Program-made: the position numbers and the translations under genes
Assembly (NCBI RefSeq): GCF_011044995.1
Contig: NZ_JAAKZW010000003.1
Location: 62,001-126,000 of the forward strand
DNA length: 64,000 bases
Direction: 5' to 3'
Origin: Streptomyces mesophilus
GTDB lineage: Bacteria; Actinomycetota; Actinomycetes; Streptomycetales; Streptomycetaceae
Shown here: piece by piece, positions 1 to 8,136 of the stretch
How positions within the stretch are numbered: the stretch's first letter is position 1
How the letters are laid out: the number at the start of each line of letters is the position of its first letter
The notes under the pieces: generated by a model
The model's input: only the letters and a program-made list of their open reading frames with translations
What the model was told of the DNA's origin: nothing
The model's database searches: none

Positions 1-473
1 CGGCCCTGTCCGACCGTCACTCAAGGCGAGGGCGCCCGTGCTGCGAACAGCTCGGGCACCTCACGGCCAGTCGAGGTCATCATCTCCGGGCGAGGCCCAC
101 CGAGCTGCTATCGCCTTGGCGCCGGCGCCCCAAGGCGTGGCACAGGGAATCGGGCTGTTCATGAACGACTCTGATTCTCGGGAGAGAGGGGGCAATTGAC
201 ACACCTCGTCACTCATTGTCGGAGAACCTGACCTAAACACGGAGATCCTGCCCGTTCTCGCTGGACAAACACTCGAAGAAGTCGTGAGGACCGCACGAGA
301 AACACACGAGAGCCGGCAAAGGCGCAGGCCGGCGTCCTGGCAAATGTTTGCCGAGCAGTTGCCGCCCTGTCTAACCTCGATGTGACCCCGCCGGTCCCCT
401 TCCCGCCGGCAGCCAGAGCATTCCGCTTCTGTTCCTGCTCCTGGAACACAAGGGAACCCGGCGAAAGGCCTCC
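1..473. other. Leader region before the XRE regulator
   Basis: No gene can be supported here; the open frames on both strands look like high-GC shadows. Bases from about 150 to 360 are visibly poorer in GC than the coding DNA, as expected for a promoter region. A TTGACA hexamer at 196-201 has no convincing -10 partner. The stretch carries a GGCAAA/TTTGCC palindrome at 339-352, listed separately. What lies upstream of base 1 is unknown. Confidence 0.5.
339..352. promoter_or_regulatory. TTGCCAA-type palindrome upstream of the XRE regulator
   Basis: GGCAAA-TG-TTTGCC is a perfect inverted repeat about 120 bp before the ATG at 474. The same TTGGCAA/TTGCCAA core recurs before the pseudo-NRPS, the repeat-peptide gene and the aminotransferase-like gene. 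It may be the binding site of the XRE regulator itself (autoregulation), which is an inference. Confidence 0.5.
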
Positions 474-1727
474 ATGCTTCGACAACCCGCGTTCGGACAG
501 CGCCTGAAGAAGATGCGTGCCGCCCAAGGGCTCTCCCAGACCGCGCTGGCCGGAGACGGCATGTCGACGGGTTATCTCTCCCGCCTGGAGTCCGGGGCAC
601 GCCAGCCGACCGATCGGGCGGTCGCCTATCTCGCCGAGCGGCTCGGTGTGCAGCCGGCGGACTTCGAGGCGCCCGCGGGCGGTTCGCTGGCCAACGCGCT
701 CAGCCTCGCCGCCTCGACAGGCGCCGACGACGCGCTCGTCACCCTGCAGGAAGCCCTGTCCGCGGAAGGTCACGAGTCACCGGTGCTGCGCTGGCAGGCC
801 GTCTGGCTCCTGGCCGAACACTGCCGCCGGCAGGTCGACTTCGAGGCCGAGCGGGTCCATCTCGAAGAGCTGATCCGGCTCGGGGACCAGGTGGGCCTTG
901 TGCCGCTGAGGGTACGGGGCCTGAGCCGACTCTCGCGTTGTGTGCGCGCCCTGGGCGACATTCCCTACTCCCTGGAACTTGCCATGACGGCCCATCAGCT
1001 CTCGCGGGAGCACGCTCTGGGCGTCGACGACCTGGCCGGGGTGCTGCTCGCCCTGCTCTCGGCACAGAGCGAGGCGGGGCGGCTGACGGAGGCACAGGCG
1101 AACGCCGACGAGCTCATCACGCTGGTCGAGGGCCGCACGGACTCCCTCTGGGCGGAGTCCTTGTGGGGCGCGGCCGCCATCCGCGCGCGACAGGGCGACG
1201 ACGCGGGCGCGGCACGTCTGCTGCAACAGGCACTCGACGGGTTCTCCAGCAAGGAGGACCTGGTGCTCTGGTTGCGCCTGCGGATTGCCGCCGGCCGCTC
1301 GTTCGTCGTGCAGACACCGCCCGACGCGCAGGCCGTGCAGGCGTGCATCACCGGCGCCGAGCAGGCCTTGGCCTTCGTCGGCACCGACGGTCTGCGCCAG
1401 CAGCTCAACTCGCTCAAGGTCGAGTACGCGTTCCTCACCAGCCGGTACGACGACGCCGGCGCCCTCCTTGACGAACTCGCCCAGGAGCAGCTGCGGATGA
1501 GCCATCGCGACCAGGTCCGGCTCGACATCTTCCGCAACCAGCTGCGGATCCGCAGCGGCGACCCGAGCGGAGTGGACGGGTTGCGTGCCCTCGCCGAGCA
1601 GGCGCACGCCGACGCGAATCTCGACCTTGCCGCGCACATCTGGCGTCTCCTGGCCAAGGCGCTCACGGAGATGCAGCAGGATGCCGCGGACGCGGTGCAG
1701 ACCGCGGCGGCGCACGGCAGCTCCTGA
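474..1727 (+). CDS. XRE-family HTH regulator with TPR-like body
   Basis: A 417-residue cytoplasmic regulator. Residues about 5-60 form a Cro/CI-type helix-turn-helix: FGQRLKKMRAAQGLSQ, then a recognition helix ending SRLESGARQPT. The rest (about 80-410) is all-helical with repeated Ala/Leu-rich helix pairs typical of TPR arrays. The architecture and length resemble peptide-sensing RRNPP regulators such as NprR and PlcR, but also many actinobacterial XRE-TPR proteins with no known ligand. The start at 474 follows an AAAGG a few bases upstream. It lies convergent with the pseudo-NRPS gene, 25 bp away. A GGCAAA/TTTGCC palindrome in its leader recurs before the next three genes, which suggests one regulon. 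Target and ligand are unknown. Confidence 0.85.
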   Translation: MLRQPAFGQRLKKMRAAQGLSQTALAGDGMSTGYLSRLESGARQPTDRAVAYLAERLGVQPADFEAPAGGSLANALSLAASTGADDALVTLQEALSAEGHESPVLRWQAVWLLAEHCRRQVDFEAERVHLEELIRLGDQVGLVPLRVRGLSRLSRCVRALGDIPYSLELAMTAHQLSREHALGVDDLAGVLLALLSAQSEAGRLTEAQANADELITLVEGRTDSLWAESLWGAAAIRARQGDDAGAARLLQQALDGFSSKEDLVLWLRLRIAAGRSFVVQTPPDAQAVQACITGAEQALAFVGTDGLRQQLNSLKVEYAFLTSRYDDAGALLDELAQEQLRMSHRDQVRLDIFRNQLRIRSGDPSGVDGLRALAEQAHADANLDLAAHIWRLLAKALTEMQQDAADAVQTAAAHGSS

Positions 1728-1752
1728 ACCGGCCCGCGACGATCCGCCGCTC

Positions 1753-4700
1753 TCACAAAAGCCCGCCCAGGCGGGCGGTGATGTGGTCGAGGCACGTTTC
1801 GTAGGAACTCTCGGCGTGGGTCCGGTGCCAGCCCGCGGGTGCGGCGAGCGTCGCGGGCCACAGCGCGTGATGGCCTTGAGGGTCGGCGAGGACGACGAAG
1901 GTGGCGAGCGTGTCGTCGAACGGGTCGTCACCCGCACCGCGGTCCAGCACACGCAGCGCACCGCCGGCATCCAGACGACCGGCACAACCGGTACGCCACA
2001 TCCGGGCAGGAGCACCGTCCGGTGCGAACGGGTCGGGCAGGAACCGCTCACCGGTCGCGGCGGGCGCCCCCGCATAGCCCTGCGCCACGCCCGCGCCCGC
2101 GATGTACAGCGCTCCCTCTTCGCCGGGAGCCACCTGCCGCAGCTCGCCGTCGAGCAGGTAGACGCGGTATCCGGGGGCGGGCCTGACGGGGCTGTCGCCG
2201 GACTGCTCGACGACGAGGCGGCCCTCCGCCCAGCCACCGCTGACAGCAAGTTCGATGTCCTCGCCGCGGGCCAGCGCGAGCAACGCGCACAGGGTCTCGT
2301 CCGCGCCGCCGAGCACGGTGCGGGCCTTCATCTGCTGCAGCCAGCCGAGGACTTCCTGCGGTACGGCTTTGGTGAGCGCACCGTCCGGCACGTGCACGCG
2401 CGCGCCGCAGACCAGGGCGCCGAGCAGGCCGAGCGCGGTGTCCGCGTCCGGGTAGCCCTGGACCAGCCAGGCGGCGTCACCGGGCGGAGCCAGGGCCGCG
2501 GCGCCGATGGCGGCGGCACCGACCAGGACCGTCCCGTCGGCGGTGGGAGCGAGCAGCACCGGCGCACCTTCGGCGAGCGGACGGACGCGGTCGGCGTCGG
2601 TGACCGGCCATGGCGCCGACGCCGGGCCCGCCTCGCCCTGCACCAGGCGGGCCGCTCCAGGCACGGGCCCGAGTACCAGATCCGCCGTCTCATCCAGCAG
2701 CAGCACCGCAGGGCACACATCGGAGGTCAAGGCGGTGGAGGGGTCCACCGGCAACAGTGCCGCACCCGTTTTGAGGACGGCGAGCGCGGCCACCGCGAAG
2801 GCGACAGGTGAGGACAGTGCCGTCAGCACCGACGTACCCGGTCCCGCGCTGTGACCGATCAGCGCGCGCGCCAACAAGTCGGCGCGAGCGTCGAGTTCGC
2901 TGTACGTCACACCGGGCAGCGCCGGAGCGAGAGGGGCACGGGCCACCTGGGTGCGGAAGAGCGCGAGGACGTCATCGGTGCGGTCGACGGGCAGCGCGCT
3001 CCGCTCGCCCGCCCAGGGAGCGCACGCATCGGCTGACGGCGGCTGGGGGCCGAGCAGGCTCAGCGGGAGCTCCGGGCTGTCGAGCACCGCCGCGAGCACC
3101 GCGGCGAACTGCTCGGCGAGTTCCGCTGCCTCCTGGTCGATCAGCCCTTCTCGGTACGCGGCGCCGAGGACGATGCCCGCACAGCCGCCCTCCGCGGTCT
3201 GCCGTTCGGTCAGCGTGAGCACCAGATCGGCATCCGCCACGGGCAGTCGGGGCCGTTCGGGCTGCACGGTGAGCCCGGCCGCACCGAACTGCCATGGTTC
3301 TCCCCGCACTTCCTGGAGCACCGCCAGGGCGACACCTCCGGGTTCGGCGAGTTCGCCGGTGGGGCTCCCGAAGGCGGCCAGGTCCGCGCTGTGCACCCGG
3401 CGCAGCAGCTCTCCGAAGGCCGGGTCACCCGTGGTGTCCGCGGACAGAGCCAGCGTGCGCCCGTAGAAACCGACCGCACCGCGCAGGGCGTGGCTGTGCC
3501 GGGCCGGGACCTGCGCGGCCACCGTCACCCGTCCGCCGCCGGCGCCGAGCGAGCTCAGCAGGGTGACGAGCGCGGCGTGCGCCACCGTGAAGACGGTGGC
3601 GCCGTGCGCGGCGGCGAACGCGACGAGCCGTGTGTGCAGTTGCTCGTCCAGGTCGATCTGTACCTGGTCGTACGAGGCGTGCGCGCACGGGTCGTACGGC
3701 CGGGGCTCGCGCGGGGCACAGCCCGGCAGCGAGGTGGGTGCCGTGTCGCCGTTCAGCGCCCGGGGCGCGCAGTCCAGACCGGTGGGGGAGTGGTCCGGGG
3801 CGGCGCCGGTGGCGCGGGCCTCGTAGGCGCGGGCGAGTTCCGCGGCCAGCGGCAGGTGCGACCACAGGTCGACCGAGTCGGCGGGCAGGGTCAGTTCGAG
3901 GAGGTGGTCGTCGTCGGCGAACGCGCGCAGTCGCGTGCCGGCCGTTCCGATACGTGAGGAGCGCAGCGCCTCGTGCCGCCGGCCCAGATCGGTCAGGGCC
4001 CGGTCGAGGGCCCGACGGTCGAGCGGACCGAGCAGCCGCAGCGGCAGCACGGTGCTCTCCGTGCCCGCACGGACCGGCCCGCAGGCGGTGGCCGGGCCGT
4101 CGCCGAGCACGGCGGCGAACTCCGCGGGTGTCGATGCTTCGTACAGCGCCCGGACACCCGGATCGGTCCCCATAGTCGCGCGGACCCTGGACAGCAGCAG
4201 ATCGGCGTCGGATGCGTCGCCACCGAGGGCGAAGAAGTCGGACCCGGCGTGCACTTGGCTGCGCGGCAGGCGCAACACCTCGGCGAACAGGTCGCGCATG
4301 ATCTCCTGGATCGGGGAGCCGGGCTCGGTCCGGTCGGCCGCGGCTGCCTCCTCGTCGGTGGATGCGTCCTCGGTGTTCCTGTCCGCCGGGTCCCCGGCAG
4401 AGGTGGCCGGTGCCGCGTATACGCCGGTCAGTGGCCCGGCCGGGATCTGGTCCGGGTCGACGTACACGATGTCGAGCAGCCCGCGCCCCTGTCCCGACCA
4501 GGTCGGCAGCGCCAGATACCCCAGGAGTTCACCGGCCGCGCACAGCTCCTCCGGATCCGGGGCGAGCCGGCCGTGCGGCGCACGGGAGTCGGGCACGGCG
4601 GCCAGCCGCAGGGTCGCGGGACGTGCCGCCTCAAGGAGCGCGGTGGCGCCTGCGGGTGACCAGACATCGGTGCCCCAGCGCAGGACGGGTGCGGTGGCCA

Positions 4701-5817
4701 GGTCGGCGACCGGCTCAGCGGTGTGCAGGACGATGTCGTAGGAGTGACGGGTCCGCTCGTCGGGGTGGATGGTGCGTGGGATGCGCAGGTCCACCGCTCG
4801 TACTGCGGGCAGTTCATCGGCGAGCGAGGCGAACACGTCCGGATGCAGCGCCGGTTCACCATCGGTGGGCAGGTCGTCCCGGCCGGTGTTCACGTCGCCG
4901 AGGAACCGGGTGTTCACGTCGCCGAGGAACAACGCACCGCCCGGCGCAAGAAGCGGCAGGACGTGTTCGACGAGGCCGCGTACGGCGGCGGGGGAGGCGC
5001 AGCGGTGCACCGCCGTGCCGAGCACGATCGCGTCGAAGTGGTCCGTGGGGAGCCCCATGACGTCCTCGAGCTCCTGGCAGCGCAGCTGCGTCCGCCGGCT
5101 GAGCGCCGGGCCGCACTGCGCCCGGGCCGCGAGTGTGGCGAGGGTGCGTGCGCACGGGTCGGTGGCCCAGTATTCCTCGCACTCCGGGAGGCCGCCGAGG
5201 GCGCCGAAGCGTCCGGGCGCGCCGACGCCGATCTCCAGGACCCGGCGCCACGGGCGCAGTGTGGTGTCGAGGTCCGCGCCCCAAGGGTCCTGCGTACCAA
5301 GGGGGTTGGGCGATCCCGCTGTTGCCAGGAGCTCCCGGTGCGAGACCGCGATGCCCTGCGCGGTGCCTGCGGCCGGGTACCAGATGTACGCCGCTGCCTG
5401 GGCCGGCCCGCCGGGACGTGCGGTGAAGTCCGCCGCTTTGGTGGCCGGGGCTTCGGCGGCCGATGCTTCGATGCCGTCGAGATCCACGACCAGCGCGTCC
5501 AGGCCCCGGTAGTCGCCTTCGCCCTCACCCCGGGTCAGGACCACCCGGGCGAGACTGTCGCGCACGATCAGCCGGCGGCGGGCGGCCGGCGCGGACGGGT
5601 CGAGGGTGACGAGAGCGGCGCCGGCGCGCAAGACCGCGAGGAGCGCGACCACCGCGTCCGTACCTGTCGTCAGCGTGGTGGCGACACGGTCGCCGTCGCG
5701 CACACCGCGGGTACGGAGGTGGAGGGCGACACGGTCGGCGGCCGACCGAAGTCGGGGCGCGTCGGGCCGGGTTCGGATGTGCTGCTCGACAAGATCACAG
5801 ACCGACAAGACCGACAT
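1753..5817 (-). CDS. Degenerate NRPS (A-MT-PCP-C-A remnants) with C-terminal MbtH-like domain
   Basis: A 1354-residue uninterrupted frame built like an NRPS but with its catalytic motifs gone. In order: an A-domain N-terminus whose A3 loop reads YIWYPAAGTAQGI instead of TSGSTG-x-PKG; a methyltransferase (VLEIGVGAPG, about residue 192) similar to the one in the NRPS at 44530; a carrier-like segment (FFALGGDASDADLL, about 527) in which Ala stands where the phosphopantetheine Ser is expected, with Ser one place later; a C-like region with no HHxxxDG; a second A remnant (LAPTADGTVLVG for A3, WRTGCAG for A7); and a C-terminal MbtH-like domain (HHALWPATLAAPAGWHR, about 1300-1354). The ATG at 5817 has GAGGAG six bases upstream; 5820 is the alternative. 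The upstream palindrome at 5858-5877 implies regulated expression. No peptide-bond chemistry is expected; a scaffold or decoy role is only a guess. Confidence 0.8.
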   Translation of the reverse strand: MSVLSVCDLVEQHIRTRPDAPRLRSAADRVALHLRTRGVRDGDRVATTLTTGTDAVVALLAVLRAGAALVTLDPSAPAARRRLIVRDSLARVVLTRGEGEGDYRGLDALVVDLDGIEASAAEAPATKAADFTARPGGPAQAAAYIWYPAAGTAQGIAVSHRELLATAGSPNPLGTQDPWGADLDTTLRPWRRVLEIGVGAPGRFGALGGLPECEEYWATDPCARTLATLAARAQCGPALSRRTQLRCQELEDVMGLPTDHFDAIVLGTAVHRCASPAAVRGLVEHVLPLLAPGGALFLGDVNTRFLGDVNTGRDDLPTDGEPALHPDVFASLADELPAVRAVDLRIPRTIHPDERTRHSYDIVLHTAEPVADLATAPVLRWGTDVWSPAGATALLEAARPATLRLAAVPDSRAPHGRLAPDPEELCAAGELLGYLALPTWSGQGRGLLDIVYVDPDQIPAGPLTGVYAAPATSAGDPADRNTEDASTDEEAAAADRTEPGSPIQEIMRDLFAEVLRLPRSQVHAGSDFFALGGDASDADLLLSRVRATMGTDPGVRALYEASTPAEFAAVLGDGPATACGPVRAGTESTVLPLRLLGPLDRRALDRALTDLGRRHEALRSSRIGTAGTRLRAFADDDHLLELTLPADSVDLWSHLPLAAELARAYEARATGAAPDHSPTGLDCAPRALNGDTAPTSLPGCAPREPRPYDPCAHASYDQVQIDLDEQLHTRLVAFAAAHGATVFTVAHAALVTLLSSLGAGGGRVTVAAQVPARHSHALRGAVGFYGRTLALSADTTGDPAFGELLRRVHSADLAAFGSPTGELAEPGGVALAVLQEVRGEPWQFGAAGLTVQPERPRLPVADADLVLTLTERQTAEGGCAGIVLGAAYREGLIDQEAAELAEQFAAVLAAVLDSPELPLSLLGPQPPSADACAPWAGERSALPVDRTDDVLALFRTQVARAPLAPALPGVTYSELDARADLLARALIGHSAGPGTSVLTALSSPVAFAVAALAVLKTGAALLPVDPSTALTSDVCPAVLLLDETADLVLGPVPGAARLVQGEAGPASAPWPVTDADRVRPLAEGAPVLLAPTADGTVLVGAAAIGAAALAPPGDAAWLVQGYPDADTALGLLGALVCGARVHVPDGALTKAVPQEVLGWLQQMKARTVLGGADETLCALLALARGEDIELAVSGGWAEGRLVVEQSGDSPVRPAPGYRVYLLDGELRQVAPGEEGALYIAGAGVAQGYAGAPAATGERFLPDPFAPDGAPARMWRTGCAGRLDAGGALRVLDRGAGDDPFDDTLATFVVLADPQGHHALWPATLAAPAGWHRTHAESSYETCLDHITARLGGLL
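4886..4930 (-). repeat. 24-bp tandem duplication inside the pseudo-NRPS
   Basis: A 24-bp unit starting GTGTTCACGTCGCCG occurs twice head to tail (second copy 21 bp) and gives FLGDVNT-R-FLGDVNT in the protein, in the methyltransferase part. It keeps the reading frame. It looks like recent replication slippage, as in several other genes of the locus. Confidence 0.8.
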
Positions 5818-5857
5818 CATTCGCTCCTCGGGGCGACGCCTTCCGGCTTGGAAACTT

Positions 5858-5877
5858 CTTGCCAACACTTTGGCAAG
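5858..5877. promoter_or_regulatory. Perfect CTTGCCAA-N4-TTGGCAAG palindrome
   Basis: A perfect inverted repeat with 8-bp arms and a CACT spacer, 41-60 bp upstream of the pseudo-NRPS start. Extra half-sites lie nearby: TTGGAAA near 5848 and TTGGCAA at 5967-5973. The position suits an operator or activator site for that gene. It is the best-formed member of the TTGCCAA family in this window. Confidence 0.65.
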
Positions 5878-6065
5878 TACGTCTTGTGGCGCCGTCTCGT
5901 CTCGCTTGAGCGGCGCTGGATGCACAGTTCGGCAGGGGAGGGGCCGCGCGGTCGGCCGGGGCGGTCTTGGCAAAACCGTGGCGCCGATGACAGGCCGAAG
6001 CCCCCGCGGCGGCTCAAGGCCGGCGGGGGCTTCTCGGTGGCGCTGCGTCCGAGACCGAACCGCGC

Positions 6066-6494
6066 TCAGACGGCGAGCGAGACAGGGGAGGTCGGCAGAC
6101 CCGGGTCGCCCTCGGTGGCGGGGGCGACGGGCAGGCCGGGGTCACCCTCGGGAGCGATGGGCAGACCCGGGTCACCTTCCGGGGCGACGGGCAGACCCGG
6201 GTCACCCTCGGCGGCGGGGGCGATCGGCAGGCCGGGGTCGCCGGCGGGGGAGGTCGGCAGGCCGGGGTCACCCTCCGGGGCGACGGGCAGACCCGGGTCA
6301 CCCTCGGCGGCGGGGGCGACGGGCAGGCCCGGGTCGCCGACCGGCGTGCTCGGCAGACCCGGGTCGCCGGCCGTCTGCGTCACCGAGGACGCGGTGTCGG
6401 CGGCGTACGCGGCGGAGGAGCTGATGGCCACTCCGGCGAAGGCGGTGGCGGCGACGGCGGCGGCGGTGGTGGCGATCCGGGCGATGCGGTTCAT
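6066..6494 (-). CDS. Secreted protein of nine GDPGLP repeats
   Basis: A 142-residue protein. Residues 1-31 are a clear Sec signal peptide: Arg at 3 and 6, an Ala/Val-rich core, cleavage likely after AYA. After a short linker, residues 43-142 are nine units that all start GDPGLP and continue xxP plus 1-3 residues (VAPE, VAPAAE, IAPE, TSPA and similar). Units of 10, 12 and 10 residues repeat as a 32-residue superunit: 10/12/10, 10/12/10, 10/12/14. There are no Cys residues, no transmembrane anchor and no LPxTG. AAGGAG sits six bases before the ATG. The promoter region holds TTGGCAA/TGCCAAG palindromes like those of its neighbours. It could be a precursor of a multicopy extracellular peptide or a repetitive surface protein. 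I do not recognise the family. Confidence 0.8.
   Translation of the reverse strand: MNRIARIATTAAAVAATAFAGVAISSSAAYAADTASSVTQTAGDPGLPSTPVGDPGLPVAPAAEGDPGLPVAPEGDPGLPTSPAGDPGLPIAPAAEGDPGLPVAPEGDPGLPIAPEGDPGLPVAPATEGDPGLPTSPVSLAV
6069..6368 (-). repeat. Nine tandem coding repeats of 30-42 bp
   Basis: The DNA behind the GDPGLP units is strongly repetitive (GGTGACCC, then GGTCTGCC, in each unit) and arranged in 96-bp superunits. The conserved part is the GDPGLP codons. The residue two places later alternates V/I/T/S, all hydrophobic or small. Copy number is likely to vary between strains. Confidence 0.9.
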
Positions 6495-6530
6495 GACTGG
6501 CTCCTTGGTTTGTCAGTTTGTGCTTCGGCG

Positions 6531-6561
6531 TTGGCAACCTTCTGCCAAGAAGCTTGGCAAG
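6531..6561. promoter_or_regulatory. Overlapping TTGGCAA / TGCCAAG palindromes before the repeat protein
   Basis: TTGGCAA at 6531-6537, TGCCAAG at 6543-6549 and CTTGGCAAG at 6553-6561 form two overlapping inverted repeats; TGCCAAG-AAG-CTTGGCA is perfect. They sit 37-67 bp upstream of the ATG of the repeat-protein gene, in a promoter-proximal position. Confidence 0.6.
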
Positions 6562-6696
6562 AGTTCCTTGTGTATCTCTCGTAAAACGGTCGAGATTTAA
6601 TAGAGCCTTCCGGCAGATTCTCTCCAGGGCGTCGACCGCTTCCCGCATTTCTCCAGAAGCAGCGCTCTGACCTGCGTATACAGGGTTGTTGAAGAA

Positions 6697-6893
6697 TTTG
6701 GCAGAAATCCGCGCCGCTTGGCAAAACTCGGCAACTTCCTGCCTGGCAACAAGGCAAAGAGCGGTCGCGGCGGGGGGAATGCGACATTTCCCCCGGATGA
6801 AATCGCTTACTAGATTCCCACTGGAATGCTTGTTGCCAAAATCTCCCGACGCCAGGCAATATCTTGCCAACAAGTTAGGCAGAAAGTTTCCAA
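6697..6893. promoter_or_regulatory. Array of TTGGCAA/TTGCCAA sites before the aminotransferase-like gene
   Basis: The 420-bp divergent spacer 6495-6914 has no gene and is poorer in GC than its surroundings. Its right half carries many copies of the motif: TTTGGCAG near 6697, CTTGGCAAAA near 6718, CGGCAAC near 6729, CTGGCAACAAGGCAAAG near 6743, TTGCCAAAA near 6832, GGCAA-TATC-TTGCC at 6854-6867 and CTTGCCAACAAG near 6862. Such clustering suggests cooperative binding of one regulator. Confidence 0.6.
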
Positions 6894-6914
6894 GCGCCGA
6901 GGGGAGCCCCGGAC

Positions 6915-8120
6915 ATGAAGGCGACGTCTCACGGAGGTACACGGGTCCACCTGGACCCGGCCGGCCAGGGCCGGATGCCCGACGCCGCCCGTGCGGCGTT
7001 CACGCACTGGGCACGGCACGACGACCGATACGGCTCTTGCGAACTGGAGGAGTACGTCGAGGACGTGGTGCGGGACGAGCTCGCCCTCCGCCTGTCCACC
7101 GCTCTGCGGGCACCTGTGGGCGACACCGCCCTGTTCACGGGCGCGGCCGATGCGTTCGCGGCGTTCACGGAGCAGTTGCCGCTGGGCCCGGGCGACCGCG
7201 TCTGGACCACGCCGTACGAGGGTCACGAGCAGCTGACCGCGCTGTACGCGCTGCGCGACCGTACGCGCTGCGACCTGACCGTCGTCCCGCTGCGGGAGAA
7301 CGGCGACCTGGACCTGGAGTGGATGGGCGCCCACCTCGACGACAGCGTCGCGCTCGTCTCGGTGACGCACGTCCCGGCCGGCTGCGGCATCGTCAACCCG
7401 GTCGAGGACATCGGCCGCATGCTGCAGGCCCACCGGGGCCTGTACGCGGTCGACGCCTCGTATTCCGTCGGGCAACTGCCGCTGGACGTCTCGCAGATCG
7501 GCTGCGACCTGCTCACCGCCGACGGCTGGCGTTACCTGGGCGGCCCGCAGGCCATCGGATTCGCCAGCTTCACACCGGAGTTGAAGGGCTACTACGAGCC
7601 TTCGGACGGAATGCGGCCGCGGCCGGAGCCGCACGGCGCCGCCGTCGTCGCACTGAACGCGGCGCTCGCCGAACTTCCCCAGGTCTTCCCGGACCAGGAG
7701 CTGGCCGATGCGGTGCGCGACATGGTCGTACGGGCCCCCGGGGTCGAAGTGATCGCCCCCGGCGGCGTCCAGTCAGCGATGCTGGCCTTCCGCCACGAAC
7801 GGCTGTCCGCCGGGCGGATGCGCAAGGAGCTGGCGGACCGGGGTGTCGTCGTACGCAAGGTGGTCGGCCAGGAGACCCCGCTCTATCTGCCGGGGCGCGG
7901 CATCACGACCGCGGTACGCGTCTCGCTGAGCCACGACACCACCACGCAGGACATCGCGCGATTCGGCGAGGCGCTCGACGACGTACTGGCCGCGACCTAC
8001 CGCAGCCCCGCGGCCGTCGCTCCCCGACGGCAGCACGAGGGCGCCACGATCCTGCGTTTCCCGGTGCGCCCAGCGGCCGGCGAGGAGACCGGGGCGCTCG
8101 GGCTGCCGCACGGCCGATAG
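6915..8120 (+). CDS. Class V aminotransferase-fold protein lacking the PLP lysine
   Basis: A 401-residue protein with the class V (NifS / isopenicillin N epimerase / EgtE-like) fold: PYEGHEQL at the substrate His region, LVSVTHVPAGCGIVNPV, then YAVDASYSVGQLPLDV carrying the cofactor Asp. Where the family has S-G-H-K-W-L-G-G-P, this protein reads D-G-W-R-Y-L-G-G-P, so the Schiff-base Lys is Arg and the preceding His is Trp. The Gln after the cofactor Asp is Tyr. It is probably not a normal PLP aminotransferase; it could bind PLP non-covalently or act as a binding protein. The start has GAGGGGAG about eight bases upstream. It is divergent from the repeat-protein gene and convergent with the small gene that ends at 8137. 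Confidence 0.8.
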   Translation: MKATSHGGTRVHLDPAGQGRMPDAARAAFTHWARHDDRYGSCELEEYVEDVVRDELALRLSTALRAPVGDTALFTGAADAFAAFTEQLPLGPGDRVWTTPYEGHEQLTALYALRDRTRCDLTVVPLRENGDLDLEWMGAHLDDSVALVSVTHVPAGCGIVNPVEDIGRMLQAHRGLYAVDASYSVGQLPLDVSQIGCDLLTADGWRYLGGPQAIGFASFTPELKGYYEPSDGMRPRPEPHGAAVVALNAALAELPQVFPDQELADAVRDMVVRAPGVEVIAPGGVQSAMLAFRHERLSAGRMRKELADRGVVVRKVVGQETPLYLPGRGITTAVRVSLSHDTTTQDIARFGEALDDVLAATYRSPAAVAPRRQHEGATILRFPVRPAAGEETGALGLPHGR

Positions 8121-8136
8121 CTTCCCAGGCGGGTCT

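Noticed and set aside
61..600. Possible small gene on the minus strand in the leader region
   Set aside because: Cys/Arg-rich translation, no ribosome site, and overlap with the start of the XRE gene.
777..2249. 490-codon minus-strand frame opposite the XRE gene
   Set aside because: The plus strand has a clear HTH-TPR protein with a start and ribosome site; the antisense reading has no motif.
6069..6368. Repeats at 6.1-6.4 kb as a CRISPR array
   Set aside because: Units are contiguous with no unique spacers and keep one reading frame with a signal peptide, so they are coding repeats.
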